Assembly: GCA_900552415.1 (NCBI GenBank)
Contig: USAD01000161.1
Location: forward strand, 1-6,555
Direction of reading: 5' to 3'
DNA from: an uncultured Parabacteroides sp.
Lineage (GTDB): Bacteria; Bacteroidota; Bacteroidia; Bacteroidales; Tannerellaceae
DNA length: 6,555 nucleotides
Under the pieces are notes generated by a model. The model was not told the DNA's origin, did not search any database, and saw nothing but the letters and a program-made list of their open reading frames with translations. The first letter of the stretch is position 1; every line of letters starts with the position of its first letter. Position numbers and translations under genes: made by a program. Below are positions 1 to 5,845 of the stretch, piece by piece.

Positions 1-84
1 TAAAACACCATTCTTCATAATCTTTCTCTTTTATGTTTTCTTATATAGACGAAAGCCTTATGGGAAAGGTTGCGTTTTTTCAAC
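1..84. other. AT-rich left edge, no gene supported
   Basis: This stretch upstream of the first promoter box is AT-rich. It could be read in frame with the downstream gene from an ATG at position 33, giving 27 extra residues. Those residues (beginning MFSYIDESL) do not resemble the start of a split-barrel flavoprotein, and the -7 promoter box at 85-92 would lie inside them. I therefore treat it as non-coding sequence, possibly the end of an intergenic region whose other flank lies outside the window. Confidence 0.5.
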
Positions 85-92
85 TAATTTTG
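85..92 (+). promoter_or_regulatory. Bacteroidota-type -7 box (TAATTTTG) for the split-barrel gene
   Basis: TAATTTTG matches the Bacteroidota primary sigma factor -7 consensus TAnnTTTG exactly. It ends 21 bases before the ATG at 114, so transcription would start about 10-16 bases upstream of the start codon. No clear TTTG -33 element is seen at the usual spacing. The position of this box is the main argument for choosing ATG 114 over ATG 33. Confidence 0.6.
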
Positions 93-113
93 CCGACAAA
101 TATCAAAATTCTT

Positions 114-590
114 ATGAAAACCATTATTAAAAACGAAAAGCAGGCTATCGAGGCGCTTATCCGCGAATGCGATACCTGCTATGTGGGCATGGCCGACACG
201 GACGGTACGCCCTACGTGATCCCGATGAATTTCGGTTATGAAGACAACGTGATTTACCTGCATTCCGCCCCAGAGGGTCGCAGTATCTCGATCCTCGAGC
301 GCAATCCTAAAGTCTGCCTCACCTTTTGCTCGAGCATGAAGCTGGCTTACCAAAACGAGCAGGTAGCTTGCAGTTACCGGATCAAGGGGGCGAGCGTGAT
401 CGCCGAGGGACAAGTCGTATTTGAGGAGGATTTCGACGGGAAGGTCAAGGCGCTCGACATCATCATGCGCCAATATACCCAACGGCCTTTCACTTATGGG
501 GCACCCGCCGTACGCAACGTCAAGATCTGGAAAGTCGCTATCGAGTCGGTTTGCCGCAAGGATTTCGGTGTTCCCTATCGCGAGGCCTGA
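114..590 (+). CDS. NimA/PPOX-like FMN-binding split-barrel protein (158 aa)
   Basis: This is probably a small cytoplasmic flavin-binding protein of the pyridoxamine 5'-phosphate oxidase-like superfamily, closest to the Pyridox_ox_2/NimA group. That group includes 5-nitroimidazole reductases, but most members have no known substrate. Seen in the sequence: an N-terminal helix (residues 5-18), a first strand pair with TCYVGMADTDGTPYVIPMNF (21-40), and the group's signature segment YLHSAPEGR (48-56). His50 there sits where NimA carries its functionally important histidine. A Cys/Tyr-rich second barrel half follows (about 68-125), and the C-terminal strand VKIWKVAIESVCRKDFG ends the protein. The length suits the family. 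Start ATG 114 is chosen because a perfect -7 box lies just upstream and the extra 27 residues from ATG 33 look non-homologous. It is convergent with pdxB. It is not a canonical PdxH by length or motifs, so a B6 role is only possible. Nitroimidazole resistance should not be assumed. Confidence 0.85.
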   Translation: MKTIIKNEKQAIEALIRECDTCYVGMADTDGTPYVIPMNFGYEDNVIYLHSAPEGRSISILERNPKVCLTFCSSMKLAYQNEQVACSYRIKGASVIAEGQVVFEEDFDGKVKALDIIMRQYTQRPFTYGAPAVRNVKIWKVAIESVCRKDFGVPYREA

Positions 591-630
591 GATAGCCTCA
601 TCCGTTTGGTAGCTTGGACCACCAAGACTG

Positions 631-673
631 TTTTGGCCCTCCCGACCCATCGACTGGGCGAAAAGGGCCAAAA
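631..673. terminator. Inverted repeat between convergent genes, possible bidirectional terminator
   Basis: A perfect 10-bp inverted repeat pairs TTTTGGCCCT (631-640) with AGGGCCAAAA (664-673). Its 23-base loop holds a smaller CCCA/TGGG stem (646-649 with 655-658). A second short hairpin, CTTGG-ACCA-CCAAG, lies at 613-626. The repeat sits between the stop of the split-barrel gene (590) and the stop of pdxB (680), where a shared terminator is expected. However, the T run is on the 5' side of the stem and the A run on the 3' side on both strands, so there is no classic U tract following the stem. Termination is inferred from position. A structured 3' end or a protein-binding palindrome are alternatives. 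Confidence 0.45.
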
Positions 674-679
674 TGGTAT

Positions 680-1837
680 TTAATCCACATGAAATTTCAA
701 GACACCGAGCTGTTTCCACTCTCTCGAAGTCTGACCGACGAGATGATAGGCACGAGGCTCACGCGGATGATCGTAATGGGCCCGGAACCACTCAAACCGT
801 TCGGGTGATTCACGCAAGGCCTGATCGATCCGCCAGATATTGGAATCCTGCAGGTCGCCATCACCTTTAGCCATCATTGAGGGCGACTCGAAAGTCCGCA
901 AGACGGCCCGCTCCAGACGATGATCGGCGAAAGCACTCAGGTCGATCACCGGATCAGCAGGCTCCGAAGGTGTCACCTCTTTCAGCCGCTCGACCTCAAC
1001 ATTAAAGAACTCACTGATCGCCCGCAGGCAAGCTCGGGTTCCGTTCGCCTTCCCGTCGGCCGAGAAACCGGCGATGTGTGGTGTTGCGATTGTGGTCAGT
1101 TCCAGCAATTCCGGCGAGATCGCCGGTTCGTTCTCCCAACAGTCGATCACCAGCTCACCTACCTGTCCGGCACGCTTCGCCTGTATCAAAGCGGTGGTAT
1201 CCATCACCGCCCCACGGCAACTATTCACAAACCAGGGCTTACGGCGCAAACGACCGAAGAAATCGGCATCCGCCAGATGATAAGTCGCGTATTGTCCCTC
1301 ACGGGTCAGTGGGACATGTAGCGTCACGATATCCGCCTCCTTCTCAATTGTCTCGAGCGGGACAAATGCCCCATCGCCCTCGACAGCCGCCCGTGGTGGA
1401 TCGTTGAGCAGGACACGCATGCCCCACGCCTCAGCATAACGGGCGACGATCGATCCCACATGGCCAACCCCAACAATACCGATTGTCTTACCGGCCAACG
1501 ACTCGCCACGACGCAAAGCAATGGCGATCAGCGAGACCAAAACGTATTGGGCAACCGAGGCGGCGTTACAACCCGGCGCGTTCCGCCAAGTGATGCCCGC
1601 CTCCTCGCAATAATGGGTATCAATATGATCGAAGCCGATGGTAGCGGTCGTGATCAATCGGACACGGCTTCCCTCCAGCAATTCTCTCGTACATTTGTCT
1701 ATACTCCGGACAATCAAGGCATCGGCGTCGCGCACCGCCTCAGGCGTAAAAGCCTTCGAGTCGAGATAGACAACCTCTGCGAAAGGCTCGGCGATCCCCT
1801 TCAGGAAAGGGACCGTGTTATCAGCAACTATTTTCAT
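680..1837 (-). CDS. pdxB: 4-phosphoerythronate dehydrogenase PdxB (385 aa)
   Basis: PdxB oxidises 4-phospho-D-erythronate to 2-oxo-3-hydroxy-4-phosphobutanoate using NAD, the second step of DXP-dependent pyridoxal phosphate synthesis, in the cytoplasm. The protein is a D-2-hydroxyacid dehydrogenase. It has an N-terminal catalytic half starting MKIVADNTVPF, an ATIGFDHID motif (65-73), and a Rossmann GxGxxG motif GVGHVG (123-128) followed by Asp146. The catalytic triad expected for the family is present: Arg208 in NSCRGAVMD, Glu237 in WENEP, and His254 in TPHIAGFS. About 100 C-terminal residues (from about 285) correspond to the PdxB-specific dimerisation domain, which separates it from SerA and other relatives. 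A possible TTG start at 1867 would add 10 residues but overlaps the promoter box at 1865-1872, so ATG 1837 is preferred. It is divergent from the GNAT gene and convergent with the split-barrel gene, and appears monocistronic. Confidence 0.95.
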   Translation of the reverse strand: MKIVADNTVPFLKGIAEPFAEVVYLDSKAFTPEAVRDADALIVRSIDKCTRELLEGSRVRLITTATIGFDHIDTHYCEEAGITWRNAPGCNAASVAQYVLVSLIAIALRRGESLAGKTIGIVGVGHVGSIVARYAEAWGMRVLLNDPPRAAVEGDGAFVPLETIEKEADIVTLHVPLTREGQYATYHLADADFFGRLRRKPWFVNSCRGAVMDTTALIQAKRAGQVGELVIDCWENEPAISPELLELTTIATPHIAGFSADGKANGTRACLRAISEFFNVEVERLKEVTPSEPADPVIDLSAFADHRLERAVLRTFESPSMMAKGDGDLQDSNIWRIDQALRESPERFEWFRAHYDHPREPRAYHLVGQTSREWKQLGVLKFHVD

Positions 1838-1864
1838 ATGCAATCCATTTAAAGAATCATTCCC

Positions 1865-1872
1865 CAAAGTTA
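1865..1872 (-). promoter_or_regulatory. -7 box (TAACTTTG) for pdxB
   Basis: Read on the minus strand, TAACTTTG matches the Bacteroidota -7 consensus TAnnTTTG exactly. It ends 27 bases upstream of the pdxB ATG at 1837, which leaves a short leader of about 20 bases. No clear TTTG -33 element is seen. The box overlaps the alternative TTG codon at 1867, which rules against that start. Confidence 0.6.
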
Positions 1873-1889
1873 CGCGTTATTAATTTTTG

Positions 1890-1897
1890 TAGCTTCG
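1890..1897 (+). promoter_or_regulatory. Possible -7 box (TAGCTTCG) for the GNAT gene
   Basis: TAGCTTCG differs from TAnnTTTG at one position and lies 27 bases before the ATG at 1925, a spacing like that of the other boxes in the window. The AT-rich TTAATTTTTG just upstream could contribute. It lies 17 bases from the opposing pdxB box, so the two promoters would be divergent and nearly back to back. Support is weaker than for the exact-match boxes. Confidence 0.35.
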
Positions 1898-1924
1898 CGG
1901 GAAAATCATAAAATTCCATCGACC

Positions 1925-2443
1925 ATGAATATCAGACCATCCAAACATGAGGATCTTCCCCAACTGATGCGTATCTACGAGCATGCCCGCCAATTCATGA
2001 GCGAGCATGGCAACGGTAACCAATGGATCAACGGTTATCCATCGGAAGAGTTGATCGCCAGCGAGATCGAGAAGGGACACAGCTTCGTCTGCGTGGACGA
2101 GACGGGCGAGATCGTCGCCACCTTCTGTTACATTGAAGGAATCGACCCAACCTATTTAAAGATATATGATGGCGCATGGCTCAACGACGAGCCCTACGCA
2201 ACCGTCCATCGCATGGCCTCGTCGGGCAAGCGGAAAGGCGTGGCCGAGGCCTGTTTCCAATGGTGTTTCAGGCAATGCCGCAACATCCGGGTCGACACGC
2301 ACCACGATAACATCGTCATGCAAAACATTGCCAAGAAACTGGGATTCGTTCGCTGCGGCACGATCATCATCGCCAACGGCACTCCCCGCATCGCCTACCA
2401 ACGGATAGGAAATGAGGCGACCCAACGTGATATTCAGAAATAA
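1925..2443 (+). CDS. GNAT family N-acetyltransferase (172 aa), substrate unknown
   Basis: This is a cytoplasmic enzyme that would transfer an acetyl group from acetyl-CoA to an amine. The N-terminus MNIRPSKHEDLPQLMRIYEHAR (1-22) is a typical GNAT beta1-alpha1 opening. A beta2-beta3 hairpin follows (SFVCVDETGEIVATFCY, 53-69). The beta4 strand with the CoA pyrophosphate-binding loop is VHRMASSGKRKGVAEACFQWC (94-114), where SGKRKGVA stands in for the Q/RxxGxG/A motif. The C-terminal motif contains Asn129, Ala136 and KKLGFVRCGTI (137-147), the usual acetyltransferase end with its catalytic-region helix. The length matches single-domain GNATs. The start follows a candidate -7 box. Gene context does not reveal the substrate: it lies between divergent pdxB and ribF, 44 bases before ribF. 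A protein N-terminal, amino-acid or antibiotic substrate cannot be told apart from sequence alone. Confidence 0.9.
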   Translation: MNIRPSKHEDLPQLMRIYEHARQFMSEHGNGNQWINGYPSEELIASEIEKGHSFVCVDETGEIVATFCYIEGIDPTYLKIYDGAWLNDEPYATVHRMASSGKRKGVAEACFQWCFRQCRNIRVDTHHDNIVMQNIAKKLGFVRCGTIIIANGTPRIAYQRIGNEATQRDIQK

Positions 2444-2448
2444 TAGCG

Positions 2449-2456
2449 TAATTTCG
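2449..2456 (+). promoter_or_regulatory. Possible -7 box (TAATTTCG) for the ribF operon
   Basis: TAATTTCG is one base off the Bacteroidota -7 consensus, lies in the 44-base gap after the GNAT stop codon, and ends 31 bases before the ribF ATG. Like the GNAT box it has TTCG in place of TTTG. A purine-rich AAGAGAGAAAAG precedes the ribF start. Read-through from the GNAT gene is equally possible. Confidence 0.35.
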
Positions 2457-2487
2457 CGCAACAGATAAAATCAATAAGAGAGAAAAG

Positions 2488-3411
2488 ATGATTGTAGTAA
2501 GAGACGCGAGTAAATTGGAAGGGAAACCATTGGTCGCCACGATCGGTTTCTTCGATGGCGTGCACATCGGACACCGTTTCCTCATCGGCGAGATGAACCG
2601 TATCGCCAAAGAGAACGGCCTGTCGAGCGCGGTGATCACCTTCCCCGAACACCCGAGGGCCGTCTTGCAGGCCGATTACCAGCCGCAACTGCTCAACTCG
2701 TTCGAGGAGAAGATCGTCCGCCTGGCCACGACCGAGGTGGATTATTGTGTCGTGATGGATTTCAACAAGCAACTCTCACAGCTCTCCGCCCATACCTTTA
2801 TACATGATATCCTGGCCGGGCGACTGCACGTCAATACCTTATTGATCGGCTACGACCACCGCTTCGGGCACAACCGGGCGGAAGGGTTCGAGGATTATGT
2901 CCGCTACGGACAAGAATGTGGCATGAAGGTTATCCAGGCGCCCTCCTATCTCGAGAACGGGAAGGCCATCAGTTCCTCGTGGATCCGCAAACGGATCCTG
3001 GCGGGCGACATGAGCGAGGCGGCCCGACTGCTAACCTATCCCTATATGTTGAACGGACACATCGTCAAGGGGCATCAGGTGGGACGGACCATCGGCTTCC
3101 CGACCGCCAATATCCAGATCGACGAGCCGGCGAAGATCATCCCGGCGACAGGCGTCTACGCCGTCCGTGTCCATCTGCAGAAGAAGGTCTTCAAGGGCAT
3201 GCTCTACATCGGCAACCGCCCGACCGTCGACAATGGCGACGAGGTATCGGTCGAAGTCAATATCCTCGATTTCGAGGGCGACCTCTACAACCGGAACATC
3301 CGGATCGCCTTCGTCAGCCACGTGCGGGATAACATCCGGTTCGACTCCCTCGACGACTTGAGGGTTCAGTTGGAGAAAGACAGACAAACCGTCCTAAATA
3401 TATTGGCATAA
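2488..3411 (+). CDS. ribF: Bifunctional riboflavin kinase / FAD synthetase RibF (307 aa)
   Basis: RibF phosphorylates riboflavin to FMN and then adenylylates FMN to FAD, in the cytoplasm, supplying all flavoproteins. Both domains are visible. The N-terminal FAD synthetase domain (about 1-180) has the nucleotidyltransferase signature GFFDGVHIGHR (20-30) with the HxGH pair His26/His29, FPEHPR (52-57), GYDHRFGHNR (121-130), and the ISSSWIR motif (161-167). The C-terminal flavokinase domain (about 183-307) has KGHQVGRTIGFPTAN (194-208), GVYAVRV (222-228), YIGNRPTV (240-247) and the VEVNILDF strand with the expected catalytic Glu256. The length is normal for bacterial RibF and no key motif is missing. 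It is the first gene of a three-gene unit: the M20 gene begins 6 bases after its stop. No room exists upstream for an FMN riboswitch. Confidence 0.97.
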   Translation: MIVVRDASKLEGKPLVATIGFFDGVHIGHRFLIGEMNRIAKENGLSSAVITFPEHPRAVLQADYQPQLLNSFEEKIVRLATTEVDYCVVMDFNKQLSQLSAHTFIHDILAGRLHVNTLLIGYDHRFGHNRAEGFEDYVRYGQECGMKVIQAPSYLENGKAISSSWIRKRILAGDMSEAARLLTYPYMLNGHIVKGHQVGRTIGFPTANIQIDEPAKIIPATGVYAVRVHLQKKVFKGMLYIGNRPTVDNGDEVSVEVNILDFEGDLYNRNIRIAFVSHVRDNIRFDSLDDLRVQLEKDRQTVLNILA

Positions 3412-3417
3412 AATAGC

Positions 3418-4473
3418 ATGGAACAATATTACGAGGCGATCGACCTACTGAAAGGAATGATCTCGCGGCCCTCTTTCAGCCGTGAGGAGACGGCGGTCGC
3501 CGATTACCTACAGAAATGCTGGAGCGACGCCGGCCATCACCTCTTCCGGAAAGGCAATAATCTCTGGATTATCGCGCCGGGATTCGACTTCGCCAAGCCG
3601 ACCCTGCTCCTCAACTCGCATATCGACACCGTGAAGCCGGCCGCCGGATGGCAGAAGGATCCTTTCCTGCCGGAAGAGACAGAGGATGACCGGCTCTACG
3701 GCCTGGGCAGCAACGACGCCGGCGCCAGCGTGGTCTCACTCTACGAGGCCTTCACCATCCTCAGCGCCAAGGCGCAGCCCTACAACCTGATCTTCCTGGC
3801 CTCGTGCGAGGAGGAAGTGTCGGGCAAGAACGGCATTGAGTGCGTCCTGCCCGAGTTGCCGCCGATCCGCTTCGCCGTGGTGGGCGAACCGACCGGCATG
3901 CGTCCGGCGATCGCCGAGAAGGGATTGATGGTGCTCGATTGCGTCGCCACCGGCAAGGCGGGACACGCCGCTCGCAATGAGGGTGTCAACGCCATCTACA
4001 AGGCGATCGAGGACATCAACTGGTTCAGTACTTATCAATTTCCGGAGAAGAGCGACCTGCTGGGACCGGTCAAGATGACGGTCACGATCATCAAGGCCGG
4101 CACGCAACATAACGTCGTACCCGACCGCTGCGAGTTTACGGTCGACATCCGCTCGAACGAGTTCTACAGCAACGAGCGGCTCTTCGAGTTGATCAAGGAG
4201 CAGGTGGGTTGCGAGATCAAGGCCCGGAGCTTCCGCCTCAACTCCTCGCGGACCGAGCCGGAGCATCCTTTCGTGCAACGGTGCCTCATGCTGGGCAAGG
4301 AGCCCTTCGGCTCGCCGACGCTCAGCGACCAGGCGCTCATGCGCTTCCCTTCCGTCAAGATCGGCCCGGGCGACTCTGCCCGCTCGCATTCGGCGGACGA
4401 GTTCATCTACGGCCCCGAGATCCGTGACGCGATCACCACTTACGTCCGTCTGCTCGACGGCCTCGCGCTCTAG
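3418..4473 (+). CDS. M20 family metallo-deacylase, ArgE-type (351 aa)
   Basis: This is a zinc-dependent amidohydrolase that would remove the acyl group from an N-acylated amino acid. It resembles the Bacteroidales proteins annotated as acetylornithine deacetylase in arginine synthesis. In that order the true substrate may be an N-succinyl or N-acetyl citrulline/ornithine, because Bacteroides uses a succinylornithine transcarbamylase. The catalytic domain flanks a dimerisation lid (about 165-280). Metal and catalytic residues fit M20: His68 in NSHIDTV with Asp70, Asp100 in GLGSNDAGAS, Glu132 (general base) and Glu133 in CEEEVSG, Glu157 in VGEPTG, and His324 near the C-terminus in RSHSADEF. The lid shows GKAGHAARNEG. 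There is no signal peptide, so it is cytoplasmic. It lies 6 bases after ribF and 3 bases before the flippase gene, so it is surely co-transcribed. DapE or a dipeptidase are less likely alternatives. Confidence 0.9.
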   Translation: MEQYYEAIDLLKGMISRPSFSREETAVADYLQKCWSDAGHHLFRKGNNLWIIAPGFDFAKPTLLLNSHIDTVKPAAGWQKDPFLPEETEDDRLYGLGSNDAGASVVSLYEAFTILSAKAQPYNLIFLASCEEEVSGKNGIECVLPELPPIRFAVVGEPTGMRPAIAEKGLMVLDCVATGKAGHAARNEGVNAIYKAIEDINWFSTYQFPEKSDLLGPVKMTVTIIKAGTQHNVVPDRCEFTVDIRSNEFYSNERLFELIKEQVGCEIKARSFRLNSSRTEPEHPFVQRCLMLGKEPFGSPTLSDQALMRFPSVKIGPGDSARSHSADEFIYGPEIRDAITTYVRLLDGLAL

Positions 4474-4476
4474 CCT

Positions 4477-5736
4477 ATGCTGCGCAAGATCCTCACCACC
4501 ATCGGTACCCGCTACCTGGTCGCGATCCTCAACCTGGCGCTCATCTTCATCAACGCCAAGGAGCTGGGGATCGAGGGTGTCGGGCTGGTGGGCGTGCTGG
4601 TCGCCTCGGTCAACATCGCCGTTATCTTCAATGGCATCCTGTGCGGCAATACCCTCATCTATTTTATGAACCGCTACTCCCTGCGGCGGATTATCGTCCC
4701 CGCCTACGTGTGGACCCTCGCGGGCAGCGGACTGGCGTGCGGCTTTATGCTCGTCACGACCCTGTTGCCCACGGCCTACTGGAAAGAGATCTACGGACTG
4801 GCGATCCTGACCACCCTGGCCAACGCCAATGCCCGTTTCCTGCTGGGCAAGGAGCGGATCAAGGCCTTCAACCTGACGCAGGCGCTGCAAGGGGGATTGC
4901 TCTTCTTCGTCCTCGTCTACCTCTATTTCGTGGCCCGGCGACCGACGGTCGGGTCCTACATAGCGGGACTCTACGTGGCCAACGGCATCGCCTGCCTCTA
5001 CAGTTTCTACCGCCTCATCCCGCTGATCATCCATGAGCGGAAGGCTTGCCCCACCATTCGCCTGCCCCGACTGCTGCGCGAAATGTTCGCCTATGGCCTC
5101 TGGGCCGGGGCCGACAACCTGGCGGAGACCTTCACCACCCGCCTCAACTATTTCCTGATCCAACGGTTCGGGGGACTGGGCGGCGTGGGACTGCTCGACG
5201 CGGGCACCCGCATCTCGGAGAGTGTCTGGCACATCAGCCGGAGCGTCAGCTTCATCGAATATGAGGAGGTGGCCAAGGAGCCAAGCAAGGAGCGGCAGGC
5301 CGCGATCACCATCCGGCTGCTGAAGCTCACTGCCCTCGCCCTCACGCTGGCGGTCGGCGTCATCGCCCTTATTCCGGAATGGATCTTCACCGAGATCCTC
5401 TTCAGCCGCGAGTTCGAGGGGATCCGTCACATCATCTGGGGCCTCGCGGCCGGTATCATCGCCCTGGGCTGCAACAGCGTCGTGAGCCATTACTTCATCG
5501 GCAGCGGGCAGGTGCGCTACAGCACCTTCAGCTCGTGCGTCGGCCTGGCGACGCTCGCCCTCAGCGGCTATTGGCTTATCCCCCGCCTCGGCACGCTCGG
5601 CTCGGCCCTCAGCACCAGCGTCGCCTTTTGCGCAATGCTCGCCTATTCCCTGCTGGTCTTTATCCGCAAGAACCAGGTGCCCCTGAAGGCCTTCCTGCCC
5701 AACAGCGACGACTGGCGGGCGATCCGTCGCCGCTGA
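4477..5736 (+). CDS. MOP-superfamily polysaccharide flippase, Wzx/O-antigen translocase-like (419 aa)
   Basis: This is an inner-membrane protein likely to flip lipid-linked oligosaccharides to the periplasm for surface polysaccharide or glycan assembly. It is strongly hydrophobic, with roughly 12 predicted membrane segments. The first (13-27), second (35-57), third (73-97), fourth (104-122), fifth (136-153) and sixth (about 160-185) are clear. A charged central loop (186-210) follows, then further segments, the last ones at about 291-308, 326-350, 358-376 and 384-403. The N-terminal pattern RYLVAILNLALIFINAKELGIEGVGLVGV is typical of the family, with a conserved Gly-rich turn after TM1. The length (419) is close to enterobacterial WzxE-type translocases. 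The ATG lies 3 bases after the upstream stop with no visible Shine-Dalgarno sequence, suggesting translational coupling. No glycosyltransferases are nearby, so its glycan cannot be named. The exact topology was estimated by eye. Confidence 0.85.
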   Translation: MLRKILTTIGTRYLVAILNLALIFINAKELGIEGVGLVGVLVASVNIAVIFNGILCGNTLIYFMNRYSLRRIIVPAYVWTLAGSGLACGFMLVTTLLPTAYWKEIYGLAILTTLANANARFLLGKERIKAFNLTQALQGGLLFFVLVYLYFVARRPTVGSYIAGLYVANGIACLYSFYRLIPLIIHERKACPTIRLPRLLREMFAYGLWAGADNLAETFTTRLNYFLIQRFGGLGGVGLLDAGTRISESVWHISRSVSFIEYEEVAKEPSKERQAAITIRLLKLTALALTLAVGVIALIPEWIFTEILFSREFEGIRHIIWGLAAGIIALGCNSVVSHYFIGSGQVRYSTFSSCVGLATLALSGYWLIPRLGTLGSALSTSVAFCAMLAYSLLVFIRKNQVPLKAFLPNSDDWRAIRRR

Positions 5737-5807
5737 GCCGGCACGGCGCACCATCGTTTTATGCCCCAAAACACCCGCCGGACCACCCCCGTTCCCAAAA
5801 GAAACCG

Positions 5808-5815
5808 TATCTTTG
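5808..5815 (+). promoter_or_regulatory. -7 box (TATCTTTG) for the Rpn-family gene
   Basis: TATCTTTG matches the TAnnTTTG consensus exactly and lies 30 bases before the ATG at 5846, giving an expected leader of roughly 20-25 AT-rich bases. It marks an independent promoter after the flippase operon. No clear -33 element is present in the C-rich sequence upstream. Confidence 0.65.
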
Positions 5816-5845
5816 CCAAACAGTTTAACTAATAATCAAATAACT

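Noticed and set aside
114..590. Calling the split-barrel gene a nitroimidazole resistance gene (nim)
   Set aside because: It shares the fold and the conserved histidine segment, but many Pyridox_ox_2 proteins with this motif are not drug reductases. Sequence reading alone cannot establish resistance.
84..719. A 211-codon open frame on the minus strand opposite the split-barrel gene
   Set aside because: It shadows the split-barrel gene, crosses the convergent hairpin and runs over the end of pdxB, and its translation has no recognisable domain.
2444..2487. Possible FMN riboswitch upstream of ribF
   Set aside because: Only 44 bases separate the GNAT stop from the ribF start, too short for an RFN element, and none of its conserved stem pattern is visible.
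3736..5769. A 677-codon open frame on the minus strand, antisense to the M20 and flippase genes
   Set aside because: It lies opposite two clear genes with well-preserved family motifs and covers the gene junction. Its translation is rich in Asp, Glu, Arg, Gly and Gln with no recognisable domain. This is expected from the strong GC bias at third codon positions of the sense genes removing antisense stops.
5738..5781. Possible terminator after the flippase gene (CCGGC at 5738-5742 with GCCGG at 5777-5781; inner GTTTT/AAAAC at 5756-5760 and 5768-5772)
   Set aside because: The outer stem is only 5 bp with a 34-base loop, the inner stem is AT-only, and no T run follows. It may still terminate, but the sequence does not support calling it.
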